In this document: positions 43,099 to 51,691 of the stretch, piece by piece | How positions within the stretch are numbered: position 1 is the first letter of the stretch | Layout: every line of letters starts with the position of its first letter | DNA from: Tateyamaria sp. syn59 | Lineage (GTDB): Bacteria; Pseudomonadota; Alphaproteobacteria; Rhodobacterales; Rhodobacteraceae | Direction: 5' to 3' | DNA length: 64,000 nucleotides | NCBI RefSeq assembly: GCF_007995245.1 | Contig: NZ_VCBA01000001.1 | Coordinates: forward strand, 325,730 to 389,729 | Notes under the pieces: model-generated | Seen by the model: the letters and a program-made list of their open reading frames with translations, nothing else | The model's database searches: none | What the model was told of the DNA's origin: nothing | Program-made: the position numbers and the translations under genes

Positions 43099-43809
43099 AT
43101 GAGTTTGGACGTTCTGGAGGCCATTCGCGCCGAAACGGATACGGGTGCGCTGTGGAGGCTGATGCAGCGCTATTTCAATGACCGTGGCATCACAAAGATC
43201 AGTTACCACCACTTTGCAGCCAATGCGCAGGCAGAGCATGCGGTCAACGTGAATGCGAGCGGGTTCTCCAACGAGTGGGTCTGCCACTATATCGAGCAAA
43301 AGCTCTATACCATTGATCCCATCACCGAGTTTGCCCAAGCCTCCACCACGCCGTTTCTTTGGTCGGACATACGGGCGCTGGCGCGGCTGACGCCGGAACA
43401 GGCGACATATCTCAATGACATGCGCGAGGCAGGTGTCGGGGACGGGCTGGCGTTCCAGGTTTTCGGGCCGGGGTTGCGCAACGGGTATGTGGGTCTTGGA
43501 GTTGACAACCCGCGGGACTTGCCGACCGAGGCGGAGGTGTTGGATTTTCAGGTCGTGGCACAGGTTGGGCATGTGCGGTACTGCGAGTTGAACCCGCTGC
43601 CGGTGTCGCCCGGTGATCTGTCTCCGCGCGAGCGGCAGATCCTGCGCTGGATCGCACGCGGCAAGTCCAACAGCAGCATCGCCGATATCCTGCTGGTGTC
43701 CCCGCACACGGTCGACACGCTGGTGCGCCGCATCTTCGGCAAGCTGGGCGTGGCCGACAGGACCACCGCCGCCATTCAGGGGGTGGGCGCGGGGCTGATC
43801 CTTCCTTGA
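43099..43809 (+). CDS. LuxR-type autoinducer-binding regulator, orphan
   Basis: A 236-residue regulator. The N-terminal autoinducer-binding domain (GITKISYHHFAANAQ, GFSNEWVCHYIEQKLYTIDPITEFAQASTTPFLWSD) has the W/Y/D pocket pattern. The C-terminal GerE-type HTH is LSPRERQILRWIARGKSNSSIADILLVSPHTVDTLVRRIFGKLGVADRTTAAIQ. No luxI-type synthase is within the window, so it is an orphan here, responding to a distant or foreign acyl-homoserine lactone (inference). The start at ATG 43099 follows a GGGGG box. Confidence 0.93.
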   Translation: MSLDVLEAIRAETDTGALWRLMQRYFNDRGITKISYHHFAANAQAEHAVNVNASGFSNEWVCHYIEQKLYTIDPITEFAQASTTPFLWSDIRALARLTPEQATYLNDMREAGVGDGLAFQVFGPGLRNGYVGLGVDNPRDLPTEAEVLDFQVVAQVGHVRYCELNPLPVSPGDLSPRERQILRWIARGKSNSSIADILLVSPHTVDTLVRRIFGKLGVADRTTAAIQGVGAGLILP

Positions 43810-43898
43810 CCAAGAACGCTGTCACGTAAGCGCGTGACATGACAGCGGCACATCCCGGCGCGTAGGTGGTGCCCAGTGTCAGTGCGGAGTGCTTGCTC

Positions 43899-44159
43899 AT
43901 GATCCCGAACCCCATCGCGCAGAACGCCATGCTTGAAAGTCATGTGCAAAGGTTGTTGCAAGAACTGGATGCGATGCCGCAAGCAGTTCGGGCCAGTGCG
44001 GCCCTCGCCATCACCGCAAGCCTGTTGGAATATGCCGCCTACGAGATGGCGCAGTCGGACGAGGCACGGCAGGTGGCCCGTCTGATCCTGTTGGCGGCGG
44101 ACATGGAGCGCACGGCACAGGACCTGTCCAGTACGCCCAATACATCCGAGCCGCACTGA
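43899..44159 (+). CDS. Small helical hypothetical protein
   Basis: An 86-residue, Ala/Leu/Met-rich protein with helical segments NAMLESHVQRLLQELDAMPQAVRASAALAITASLLEYAAYEMAQSDEARQVARLILLAADMERTAQDL. No domain is recognised. The ATG at 43899 has GGAG 9 bases upstream; a GTG at 43866 would add 11 residues. It follows the LuxR gene by 90 bases on the same strand and may be co-regulated. Confidence 0.6.
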   Translation: MIPNPIAQNAMLESHVQRLLQELDAMPQAVRASAALAITASLLEYAAYEMAQSDEARQVARLILLAADMERTAQDLSSTPNTSEPH

Positions 44160-44276
44160 CTGGCCTTAGGGGCGCTTGCTGTTGTGAATTGATGCACAGG
44201 GTTGGTGATTGCGCGGCGGTTGTGTGCGCGGCCTCTTGGCTTATCTTGGTCGGTATCACGTCCAAGGAGACACACC

Positions 44277-45215
44277 GTGAGCTGGAACCCTGCCCTTGAT
44301 CCGCATTGCCCAAAGGGTGATGCCGTCGATGCCATCGAAACCGTGATCGTACCCCGCGCCCGCGACCTAGGCGGGTTCGAGGTGCGCCGCGCCTTGCCTG
44401 CACCGCGCCGCCAGATGGTGGGGCCGTTCATCTTCTTTGATCAGATGGGCCCGGCGGAGTTCGTGACCGGCAAGGGCATCGACGTGCGCCCACACCCGCA
44501 TATTGGCCTCGCGACCGTCACGTATCTGTACAAGGGCAAGATCCATCACCGCGACAGCCTGGGCACCGATCAGTGGATCGAGCCCGGCGCCGTGAACTGG
44601 ATGGTGGCAGGCCACGGCATCACCCATTCCGAGCGCGCGGATGGCGAGATACGGACGAAGCCGCACAGCCTGTTCGGCATTCAGACCTGGGTGGCGCTGC
44701 CCAAGGATCACGAGGATCATGCGGCGGATTTTCAGCACGCACCTAAGGACACGCTGCCGGTGCTGGAGGGCGAAGGCAAGGAGGTGCGCCTGATCCTGGG
44801 CGACGCGTGGGGGGAACGCGCGCCAGTCGAGACCTTTTCCGAGATGTTCTATGCCGATGCCGTGTTGGAGGCGGGCGCCCGCATTCCGTTGCCCGACAAC
44901 CACGAGGACCGCGGGGTTTATGTTGTCGACGGCTCGGTGTCTGTCGGGGGTGAGGTCTATGACGCGGGTCAAATGATGGTGTTCCGCCCCGGCGACGCGA
45001 TGTCCCTGACCGCCGGTGATCAAGGTGCCCGACTGATGCTGCTGGGTGGGGCGACGCTGGAGGGCTCGCGCTATATCTGGTGGAACTTCGTGGCCTCATC
45101 TCAGGACCGGATTGATGCGGCCAAGGAAGCCTGGCGCGCAGGGGACTGGGCGCATGGTCGGTTTAATTTGCCGCCGGGGGATGACGAAGAGTTCATTCCG
45201 CTGCCGGAGAAATGA
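44277..45215 (+). CDS. Pirin family protein
   Basis: Bicupin protein of 312 residues; some bacterial pirins have quercetinase-like activity. The N-terminal metal site is visible as DVRPHPHIGLATVTYLYKGKIHHRDSLGTDQWIEPGAVNWMVAGHGITHSER (H-x-H, H, E). The C-terminal cupin contains EDRGVYVVDGSVSVGGEVYDAGQMMVFRPGD and the family end WWNFVASSQDRI. GTG at 44277 preceded by AAGGAG (8 bases) is the start. It overlaps the GNAT gene by 4 bases. Confidence 0.94.
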   Translation: MSWNPALDPHCPKGDAVDAIETVIVPRARDLGGFEVRRALPAPRRQMVGPFIFFDQMGPAEFVTGKGIDVRPHPHIGLATVTYLYKGKIHHRDSLGTDQWIEPGAVNWMVAGHGITHSERADGEIRTKPHSLFGIQTWVALPKDHEDHAADFQHAPKDTLPVLEGEGKEVRLILGDAWGERAPVETFSEMFYADAVLEAGARIPLPDNHEDRGVYVVDGSVSVGGEVYDAGQMMVFRPGDAMSLTAGDQGARLMLLGGATLEGSRYIWWNFVASSQDRIDAAKEAWRAGDWAHGRFNLPPGDDEEFIPLPEK

Positions 45216-45745
45216 CTGTTTCTGTCCGTGATGCGGAACCGGCAGATGCGCGGGCGCTTGCCGCCTTGCATGCCAAAAGCTGGCGGGCATCTTACGGTCC
45301 CTATGTGCCGAAAGCCGCCCTCGGCGCGCCGCTTGATGCCAATATGCGGGCGCGGTGGGAAACGTGGCCTTCTGATCGCTTGATCCTGCTGGCTGAGGAT
45401 GCGGGTGCTGTGCAGGGATTTGCAGCTGTTGTGCGGGGCGCGGTGCCGCTGCTCGACAATCTGCACGTGGACCCGGATGCGCGCAGTACGGGGATCGGCG
45501 CGCGGCTTTTGTCCATGGTGGCCGCCAGGTTGCAGGGCGAGGGTGTCAACGCACTGCGCCTGATCGTGATCGCAGACAATGCCCGTGCGCGACACTTCTA
45601 TGTCCGGATGGGTGGGCAAGAGGGGCCTGCGCTGGATGACACGTTGCTGGGTGCGCCGGTGCGCATGGTGCCGTTCCGCTGGTCTGGTGCTGCCTTTGAC
45701 GCCTTGGCAGCAGAATTCGACGGCCAAGCCGGAAAAGACGCTTGA
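45212..45745 (+). CDS. GNAT family N-acetyltransferase
   Basis: A 177-residue acetyltransferase with N-terminal TVSVRDAEPADARALAALHAKSWRASY. The acetyl-CoA loop is LDNLHVDPDARSTGIGARLL (R/Q-x-x-G-x-G/A pattern as RSTGIGA), with C-terminal ALRLIVIADNARARHFYVRMG. It is translationally coupled to the pirin gene by ATGA overlap. The substrate is unknown. Confidence 0.9.
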   Translation: MTVSVRDAEPADARALAALHAKSWRASYGPYVPKAALGAPLDANMRARWETWPSDRLILLAEDAGAVQGFAAVVRGAVPLLDNLHVDPDARSTGIGARLLSMVAARLQGEGVNALRLIVIADNARARHFYVRMGGQEGPALDDTLLGAPVRMVPFRWSGAAFDALAAEFDGQAGKDA

Positions 45746-45785
45746 CGGGGCGGGGGGCTGATCATAAACCCGCGAAACGCAGCGG

Positions 45786-45862
45786 GCGGTTGTAGCTCAG
45801 TTGGTTAGAGTACCGGCCTGTCACGCCGGGGGTCGCGGGTTCGAGCCCCGTCAACCGCGCCA
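45786..45862 (+). tRNA. tRNA-Asp (anticodon GTC), copy 1
   Basis: Acceptor GCGGTTG/CAACCGC, discriminator G, encoded CCA, anticodon loop CTGTCAC with GTC. 77 bases. It is identical to the copy at 45912. Confidence 0.95.
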
Positions 45863-45911
45863 CTGCTGCCCTCTGGTCCCGGAGAAATGGGCGCGCCGAA
45901 AGGCAAAATGC

Positions 45912-45988
45912 GCGGTTGTAGCTCAGTTGGTTAGAGTACCGGCCTGTCACGCCGGGGGTCGCGGGTTCGAGCCCCGTCAACCGCGCCA
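45912..45988 (+). tRNA. tRNA-Asp (anticodon GTC), copy 2
   Basis: Exact duplicate of the tRNA at 45786-45862, 49 bases downstream, with encoded CCA. They are probably co-transcribed. Both carry the GUC anticodon that Tgt modifies. Confidence 0.95.
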
Positions 45989-46024
45989 CTTCTCCTTACA
46001 TCGCTGGATGGTTTGCGTCGGAAC

Positions 46025-46080
46025 GAGGGGCCGGCCCCTCGCGCTCCCCGCGGTTTATTTTGCGAATTGAAGATGGATCA
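46025..46080. repeat. Dispersed repeat, family A copy 2
   Basis: GAGGGGCCGGCCCCTC palindrome, CTCCCCGCGGTTTA and GCGAATTGAAG, ending in GGATCA, whose TCA is the stop codon of the minus-strand gene. Compare 28766-28824. Confidence 0.7.
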
Positions 46081-46830
46081 GTAGCGGTAGCCAAGCTGCG
46101 CTTCGAGCTCTGTGTCGATTTCTGTGCGCAGGTGGTTCATGTCTGCGTTCGTCCACGTATCGGGTAAGGCGGGACGATCTGGCACGGCCGCTTTGAATTT
46201 GGATCCCAGACGTTTGACAACGGGTCGATATGCGGCATTCGGCGGCGCGGTGCCAAAGGCTTTGGTGATGGCTTCAAGCGTTTCCTCGGGCCGGGCTTGG
46301 GCGTCTTCCATGCGGATCACGGCGCAGGTGCAGTCGCGTTTGATCAAGGACAGCATGGCCTGCAGTTTGGCTGTGCGCAGTTTGAACAGGTTGTCAAAGC
46401 GCGCGCCCGTGACCGGGTGGCGGTCATGTTGGAGGGGCGTGCCGATGCTGCCGTTTGGGATGAGCCCTTCGAAATAGCGGGGGCGGTCGATGATCGTGTC
46501 CCATGGGGCGCGGATGAAGTCGGAGAAGGGCAGGGCCTGCATCGCGGGCGTCGTGTGCCAGGGTTTGGAGAACATTGAGCGTGCCCAGGTGTCGGCGCTG
46601 CGCACTACGAGGATCACGGCCATGTCGGCAGGTATGGCGATCATGTGGGGGAAGCCGTGTTTCCAGCCGAGCGCTTCGGTCGGCTTTAGCTCGGTGTTCC
46701 GCCCAAGCAGGCGCTTGACGAAATTGGTGCCCGAGGACCGTTCGCCGATGACCTGGTAGCGTGTGATCGCCGTGTCGCCTGTGCGCACCACGTGCAGTCC
46801 GGTTTTGGCGAAGTCTGGGGGCAGGGGCAT
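46078..46830 (-). CDS. Sulfotransferase-like protein
   Basis: A 250-residue protein with a P-loop-like start characteristic of sulfotransferase/P-loop families: YQVIGERSSGTNFVKRLLGRN (5' phosphosulfate loop). It has MAVILVVRSADTWARSMFSKPWH (3' phosphate-binding-like R...S) and a C-terminal VIRMEDAQARPEETLEAITKAFG. It likely transfers sulfate to a surface glycan or lipid; the acceptor is unknown. The ATG at 46830 has AAAGG 6 bases upstream. It is divergent from a glycosyltransferase, and its stop codon lies in a family A repeat. Confidence 0.83.
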   Translation of the reverse strand: MPLPPDFAKTGLHVVRTGDTAITRYQVIGERSSGTNFVKRLLGRNTELKPTEALGWKHGFPHMIAIPADMAVILVVRSADTWARSMFSKPWHTTPAMQALPFSDFIRAPWDTIIDRPRYFEGLIPNGSIGTPLQHDRHPVTGARFDNLFKLRTAKLQAMLSLIKRDCTCAVIRMEDAQARPEETLEAITKAFGTAPPNAAYRPVVKRLGSKFKAAVPDRPALPDTWTNADMNHLRTEIDTELEAQLGYRY

Positions 46831-46920
46831 GCGCAGCCTTTGCGGCAAATTAACGATTCTCTTGGCAGGGTGCTTGCGGTAGGGTGCGCAAAAAGAACCC
46901 GTTTGGCAGGACCTTAGCAG

Positions 46921-47793
46921 ATGCAGACAGTGGCCGCTGTGACGATGGTGCGCGATGACGCGTTTTTCCTCAAGGCGTGGCTGCGCCACTACGGTGATAT
47001 GTTCGGGCGCGAGAATTGCTATGTCATCAACCATGGGCGCGGGGACGAGGTGGCTGAGCTGGCCGCCGGGTGCAATGTCATCGGTATTCCGGGCGATCCG
47101 CATAAGAATTTCGACATCAAGCGCTGGGGGTTGCTGAACAATCTGGTCGGCGGCCTGCGGCGCTACTACCGCCACGTGATCGTGGGCGATGTGGATGAGT
47201 TGGTGGTGCGCGACCCGGAGGCGGGTGGCGATCTGCTGGCGTTTCTGGAGAGTGCGCCGGAGGGGCGCGTACTGACGCCGCTGGGGCTTGAGGTCATTCA
47301 CCGGATTGATGTGGAGGCGGAGGAGATCACCGATCACATCATCGGCCCGCGTCGCCACGTGCGCCCGGCGCCGCATTATTCGAAGCCGTGCATCATCTCG
47401 ACCCCGGTCAAGATTGCGCGCGGGGGGCATTTTACCCAGGCAGACAAGCTGTTCACGCCGGATGAGCTGTATCTTTTGCACCTCAAGTTCTGTGATTTCG
47501 GTGCTTACGTTGGTGTGATGGATCATCGGAACGCTGTTACCAATGAGGTGAATGCGCCGGTCAAGGAGGCCTCGATCGGGCGCCATTGGTTTGCGGAAGC
47601 GCGGGGTGAGGATCGGGCTGTATTCGATGATTTTGCCACGCTGGAGATGGTGGACGGCTTTGACATGCGCCCGCTGCGCCGCAAGATGCAGCGCACGTTC
47701 AAGCCGCGCGGTGACACCGGGTACTACCATTTCGACCGGCCGGATTATGGCACCCAATATGTGCTGCCAGAGCGGTTTGTTGGCGTGATCTGA
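46921..47793 (+). CDS. Glycosyltransferase family 2-like protein
   Basis: A 290-residue protein of the Glyco_tranf_2_4/GT92-like type. It opens with VAAVTMVRDDAFFLKAWLRHYGDMFGRENCYVINHG, has a D-x-D in HVIVGDVDELVVRD and the later segment VLTPLGLEVIHRIDVEAE. Related proteins add sugars to capsule or exopolysaccharide. No membrane helix is present. It is divergent from the sulfotransferase-like gene with 90 bases between, and both could modify the same surface glycan (inference). Confidence 0.87.
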   Translation: MQTVAAVTMVRDDAFFLKAWLRHYGDMFGRENCYVINHGRGDEVAELAAGCNVIGIPGDPHKNFDIKRWGLLNNLVGGLRRYYRHVIVGDVDELVVRDPEAGGDLLAFLESAPEGRVLTPLGLEVIHRIDVEAEEITDHIIGPRRHVRPAPHYSKPCIISTPVKIARGGHFTQADKLFTPDELYLLHLKFCDFGAYVGVMDHRNAVTNEVNAPVKEASIGRHWFAEARGEDRAVFDDFATLEMVDGFDMRPLRRKMQRTFKPRGDTGYYHFDRPDYGTQYVLPERFVGVI

Positions 47794-47797
47794 AAGG

Positions 47798-47820
47798 GGC
47801 GCAGGACACCTGCGCCTTAC
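47798..47820. repeat. Dispersed hairpin repeat, family C copy 3
   Basis: GGCGCAGG-ACA-CCTGCGCC then TTAC; on the minus strand it is GTAA plus GGCGCAGG-TGT-CCTGCGCC. It lies between convergent genes and shows the paired change relative to 14708. Confidence 0.65.
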
Positions 47821-48671
47821 GATTGAGCCGTCAGGAAGTCTTTTAGTGCCTGCACTGTTTCTGCTGGGTGGGTGTCTGGGAAGAAGTGACCGCCGGGCAG
47901 CCCTTTTGCCTGCATGTGTGTCAGCCTGTCTGCCCATGTGGTGGGGACGTTATAGGCGCGGCCCATGATGCCGTCAGCGCCGTAGAGGACGAAGGCCGGG
48001 CAGTCCACGGTGCGGTTCAGATCTGCGGCGTCGAGGTCGAAGTCCACGTCGATGGCGGCGCGGTAGTCGTTGCACATCGTGCGGATGCAGTCAGGGTCGC
48101 GCCAGGATGTGCGGTAGGCGTTGAGCGCGTCGGCATCGAACCCGTCCATCCTGCCACCCCAACCGGCGAGGCAGCTTTCGAAGAAGGCGTCGGGGTCGTG
48201 GCCGATCATGGTTTCGGGCAGTGGTTCAGGTTGGGCGAGGAAAAACCAGTGATAGTAAGCCTTTGCGACATGTTGTGAAAGTTGATCGAGCAGATGGTGG
48301 GTGGGCACGATGTCCATGAGTGTGAGCGACAGGATCGCCTCCTGGCTGTCGAGCGCCATGCGGTGTGCCGTGCGCCCGCCCCGGTCGTGGCCGACGAGGT
48401 GGAATTGGTCGAAGCCGAGATATGCCATCAACGCGCGCTGGTCGGCGGCCATGTGGCGGAAGCTCATATCCTCCATTTGGGCGGGCTTTGTGCTCGCGCC
48501 GTAGCCGCGCAGGTCGGCGGTGACGACAGTGAAGTTGTGCGCCAGTGTGGGTGCTATCGCGTGCCACATCATGCGGGTCTGGGGAAAGCCGTGCAGCAGG
48601 AGGACGGGTGGGCCGTCGCCCGCGACGTCGTAGGCGATGGTGATGCCGTCTTTGGTCGTGAACTCTGCCAT
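47817..48671 (-). CDS. Haloacetate (fluoroacetate) dehalogenase-like hydrolase
   Basis: Alpha/beta hydrolase of 284 residues. The nucleophile motif is VGHDRGGR, giving D96, R97 and R100. D120 follows in LMDIVPTHHL, the halide-site pair H141-W142 in YYHWFFLAQPEP, Y203, and the base H262 in GGHFFPDTHP. These correspond to every catalytic and halide-pocket residue known from fluoroacetate dehalogenase (Asp, Arg, Arg, Asp, His, Trp, Tyr, His). The sequence signatures ADLRGYGAS and HGFPQTRMMWH also agree. The start is the ATG at 48671. An epoxide hydrolase role is less likely because only one pocket Tyr fits. Confidence 0.9.
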   Translation of the reverse strand: MAEFTTKDGITIAYDVAGDGPPVLLLHGFPQTRMMWHAIAPTLAHNFTVVTADLRGYGASTKPAQMEDMSFRHMAADQRALMAYLGFDQFHLVGHDRGGRTAHRMALDSQEAILSLTLMDIVPTHHLLDQLSQHVAKAYYHWFFLAQPEPLPETMIGHDPDAFFESCLAGWGGRMDGFDADALNAYRTSWRDPDCIRTMCNDYRAAIDVDFDLDAADLNRTVDCPAFVLYGADGIMGRAYNVPTTWADRLTHMQAKGLPGGHFFPDTHPAETVQALKDFLTAQS

Positions 48672-48697
48672 GGCGGTGGTCCTGATTGTGAGCGGTG

Positions 48698-48763
48698 GCG
48701 GGGGGCCAGCCCCCGCGCGCGTGTCGCGCGCTCCCACGGGATTTTTTCGAAACAGGGAAGAGG
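48698..48763. repeat. Dispersed hairpin repeat, family B copy 2
   Basis: GCGGGGG...CCCCCGC hairpin, a second GCGCG/CGCGC hairpin, then CACGGGATTTTTTC and GAAACAGGGAAGAGG. The final block matches copy 1 (9311-9335) almost base for base. It lies just beyond the 3' end of the M20 peptidase gene. Confidence 0.7.
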
Positions 48764-48767
48764 ACCG

Positions 48768-50138
48768 TCAGGTCAGTGCATCGAGTATGCGGGCCCAGCT
48801 GCGGATGCCTTTGTGGAAGCTCTCCATGTCGTATTTTTCGTTGGGTGAGTGGATCTGGTCGTCGTCCTTGCCGAAGCCCAAGAGCATGGGCGTGGTGTCG
48901 AGGATGTTCTGGAAGTGGCCTGCGATGGGGATGGAGCCGCCGCAGCCGACATAGGCGGCGGGGATGTTCCATTCGTCGGTGAGCGCCTTGCGGGCGGCTT
49001 CGAAGGCCGGGTCCGAGGTTTCTGTGACCGAGGCGCGGCCGGCGCCGTGGCCGGTGAAATCGACCTTGCAATCGGCGGGCAGGGCGTCGCGCACCATCTG
49101 TCGGAAGCTTTCGCGGATCACGTGAGGGTCCTGATCGCCGACGAGGCGGAAGCTGACCTTGGCGTGGGCTTGGGAGGGCAGCACGGTTTTGAAACCTGCG
49201 CCAGTGTAGCCGCCCCAGATCCCGTTGACGTCGCAGGTGGGGCGCGACCAGATCATCTCGATCGGGGTGCGGTCCTGTTCGCCTGCGGGGTCGGACAAGC
49301 CCACGTCACCCAGGAACTTGGCGTGATCAAAGGCAAGGCCCTGCCACTGGCTGCGGATGTCGTCTGGCAGTTCGGGCACGCCGTCGTAGAAGCCCGGCAC
49401 TGTGACGCGGCCCTGGTCGTCGTGCAGCGAGGCGAGGATGCGGGTCAGCACCCGGATCGGGTTCATCGACACGCCGCCATACATGCCGGAATGCAGGTCC
49501 TTGTCGGGGGCGGTGATGGTGATCTCTTCGCCCAGCAGGCCGCGCAGCATGGTGACGATGGCGGGCACGCGGGATTCGAACAGGCCGGTGTCGCAGATCA
49601 GGGCGAGATCGGATTTCAGCTCGGCCGCGTTCTCCTGCATGAAGGGCACGAGGGAGGGCGAGCCGGACTCCTCTTCGCCTTCGAAGAAAAAGGTGATGCG
49701 GCAGGGCAGGGTGCCGTGCTCGGCCTTCCACGCGCGGCAAGCCTCGACAAAGGTCATGAGCTGGCCCTTGTCGTCGGATGATCCACGACCGCGGATGACC
49801 TTGCCTGCTTGTGTATCCTCGATCTGCGGATCGAACGGGTCGCGGTCCCACAGATTGAGCGGGTCCACCGGTTGCACGTCATAATGGCCATAGAACAGCA
49901 AGTGCGGGCCGTCGCCCGCAACATGACCCACCACCATCGGATGGCCTGGTGTGGTGCGTTTTTCGACATCTGCCCCGATGCTTTGCAGATCGGCCACCAG
50001 CCAGTCCGCCGCCGTTTGGCAATGGTCGGCAAAGGCCGGGTCGGTCGAGATCGACGGAATGCGTAGCAGTTCCATTAGCCGTTCCGTGGCTTGCGGCAGA
50101 TCGCGGTCAATGCGGGACAGAACGGCGTCGAGGGTCAT
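48768..50138 (-). CDS. M20 family metallopeptidase (dipeptidase)
   Basis: A 456-residue zinc peptidase of the M20/M25/M40 group. The catalytic core is LLFYGHYDVQPVDPLNLWDRDPF, IRGRGSSDDKGQLM and FFFEGEEESGSPSL, with the dimerisation domain LHSGMYGGVSMNP and C-terminal metal ligand QIHSPNEKYD. It resembles dipeptidases/CNDP-like enzymes. The ATG at 50138 is chosen because the preceding in-frame sequence is unlike the family. It is divergent from hemA. Confidence 0.94.
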   Translation of the reverse strand: MTLDAVLSRIDRDLPQATERLMELLRIPSISTDPAFADHCQTAADWLVADLQSIGADVEKRTTPGHPMVVGHVAGDGPHLLFYGHYDVQPVDPLNLWDRDPFDPQIEDTQAGKVIRGRGSSDDKGQLMTFVEACRAWKAEHGTLPCRITFFFEGEEESGSPSLVPFMQENAAELKSDLALICDTGLFESRVPAIVTMLRGLLGEEITITAPDKDLHSGMYGGVSMNPIRVLTRILASLHDDQGRVTVPGFYDGVPELPDDIRSQWQGLAFDHAKFLGDVGLSDPAGEQDRTPIEMIWSRPTCDVNGIWGGYTGAGFKTVLPSQAHAKVSFRLVGDQDPHVIRESFRQMVRDALPADCKVDFTGHGAGRASVTETSDPAFEAARKALTDEWNIPAAYVGCGGSIPIAGHFQNILDTTPMLLGFGKDDDQIHSPNEKYDMESFHKGIRSWARILDALT

Positions 50139-50201
50139 GGCGGGTCCTTTGGTTCGCGTGCTTGCCGCCACACTACGGTGCCTCATGCCTGTGTCCAGTG
50201 C

Positions 50202-50215
50202 TTGATCTGGGTCAA
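50202..50215. promoter_or_regulatory. Fnr/FnrL-type box upstream of hemA
   Basis: TTGATCTGGGTCAA matches TTGAT-N4-(A/G)TCAA, the FnrL consensus. It lies about 140 bases before the hemA start. In Rhodobacter sphaeroides, hemA is FnrL-controlled (established knowledge); control here is inferred. Confidence 0.65.
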
Positions 50216-50355
50216 GGTGATCACGGCGCGGGTGAGGAATACCGGACCTGCGACATGACGCGCATTCGATTAGCATTGAAGCGCATAGTCGCAATCTATA
50301 TTCGTTCTAAAGCGCGGTGTAAGTGCATCGCACCAAGACCAAAATGGAGTTTCGC

Positions 50356-51579
50356 GTGGACTACACCGCCAAATTGGACGACGCCCTGCAACGCCTGCAT
50401 GATGAGGGCCGCTACCGGACCTTTATCGACATCGAGCGGCACAAGGGACAGTTTCCGCACGCGGAGTGGACACGGCCAGATGGGTCCAAGTCGCCGATCA
50501 CAGTTTGGTGTGGCAACGACTATCTTGGCATGGGGCAGAATCCGATTGTCCTGCAAGCCATGCACGAGGCGATTGATGCCACTGGTGCTGGGTCCGGTGG
50601 GACGCGCAACATCTCGGGCACGACTGTCTATCACAAGCGGCTTGAGGCGGAGTTGGCGGATCTGCACGGCAAGGAAGCGGCACTGCTGTTCACCAGTGCC
50701 TACATTGCCAATGATGCGACTTTAAGTACGCTGCCCAAGCTGTTCCCTGGCCTGATTATTTACTCCGATGCGCTGAACCACGCGTCGATGATCGAAGGGG
50801 TGCGCCGCAACGGTGGGGCGAAGCGGATTTTCCGTCACAACGATGTGGAACATCTCCGCGAATTGCTGGCGGCGGATGATCCAGACGCGCCCAAGTTGAT
50901 CGCGTTCGAATCCATCTATTCGATGGACGGAGATTTTGGTCCTATCGAGGAGATTTGCGATCTTGCCGATGAGTTTGGCGCGCTGACCTATATCGATGAA
51001 GTCCACGCCGTTGGCATGTATGGCCCCCGCGGCGCGGGTGTGGCCGAGCGTGACGGGCTGATGCACCGCATCGACATCATCAACGGGACATTGGCGAAGG
51101 CTTACGGTGTCATGGGTGGCTATATCGCCGCATCAGCGAAGATGTGTGACGCGATCCGGTCCTATGCGCCGGGATTCATATTTACCACGTCTTTGCCTCC
51201 TGCTGTCGCGGCGGGAGCCGCGGCATCGGTGGCCTTCCTCAAGACGGCTGAGAACCTGCGGGCGGACCATCAAGCCCAGGCCAAAGCGTTGAAGCTGCGG
51301 CTCAAGGGGATGGGTCTGCCCATCATCGACCATGGCAGCCACATCGTACCGGTCATGGTCGGAAATCCCGTTCATACCAAGATGTTGAGCGATATGCTGT
51401 TGGAAGACCACTGCATCTATGTACAGCCCATCAACTTCCCCACGGTTCCGCGCGGCACCGAACGGTTGCGTTTCACGCCGTCGCCTGTGCACGGCCCGAA
51501 GGAGATTGATGCGCTGGTGCAAGCCATGGACAAATTGTGGTCGCACTGTGCGCTGAATCGCGCCGAGAGCGCCGGGTAA
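50356..51579 (+). CDS. hemA: 5-aminolevulinate synthase
   Basis: PLP enzyme condensing glycine and succinyl-CoA to 5-aminolevulinate, first step of tetrapyrrole synthesis (C4 pathway). The 407-residue product shows [56 protein letters not shown] and the PLP-lysine block [19 protein letters not shown] choose the GTG at 50356 because GGAG sits 6 bases upstream and this gives the same length and N-terminus (MDY...) as Rhodobacter HemA; the ATG at 50344 and GTG at 50323 are alternatives. The Fnr-type box above suggests oxygen control. Confidence 0.96.
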   Translation: MDYTAKLDDALQRLHDEGRYRTFIDIERHKGQFPHAEWTRPDGSKSPITVWCGNDYLGMGQNPIVLQAMHEAIDATGAGSGGTRNISGTTVYHKRLEAELADLHGKEAALLFTSAYIANDATLSTLPKLFPGLIIYSDALNHASMIEGVRRNGGAKRIFRHNDVEHLRELLAADDPDAPKLIAFESIYSMDGDFGPIEEICDLADEFGALTYIDEVHAVGMYGPRGAGVAERDGLMHRIDIINGTLAKAYGVMGGYIAASAKMCDAIRSYAPGFIFTTSLPPAVAAGAAASVAFLKTAENLRADHQAQAKALKLRLKGMGLPIIDHGSHIVPVMVGNPVHTKMLSDMLLEDHCIYVQPINFPTVPRGTERLRFTPSPVHGPKEIDALVQAMDKLWSHCALNRAESAG

Positions 51580-51691
51580 TTCACTAAAATTCGCAAATTG
51601 CGTTGCCATGTGGTACCGTCTGTTCAACAACAGAGGCGGGACGAATCGAGTGGGATCGGTTCGTAAATTCGTGGGAAAACGGGGCAGCGGT

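Noticed and set aside
45786-45988. tRNA-Asp duplicate as an integration (att) repeat
   Set aside because: Both copies are complete and identical with intact CCA and only 49 bases between; tandem tRNA duplication explains it better.
46831-47937. Extension of the sulfotransferase-like protein to about 620 residues
   Set aside because: It would read through the antisense of the glycosyltransferase; the ATG at 46830 with AAAGG is sound.
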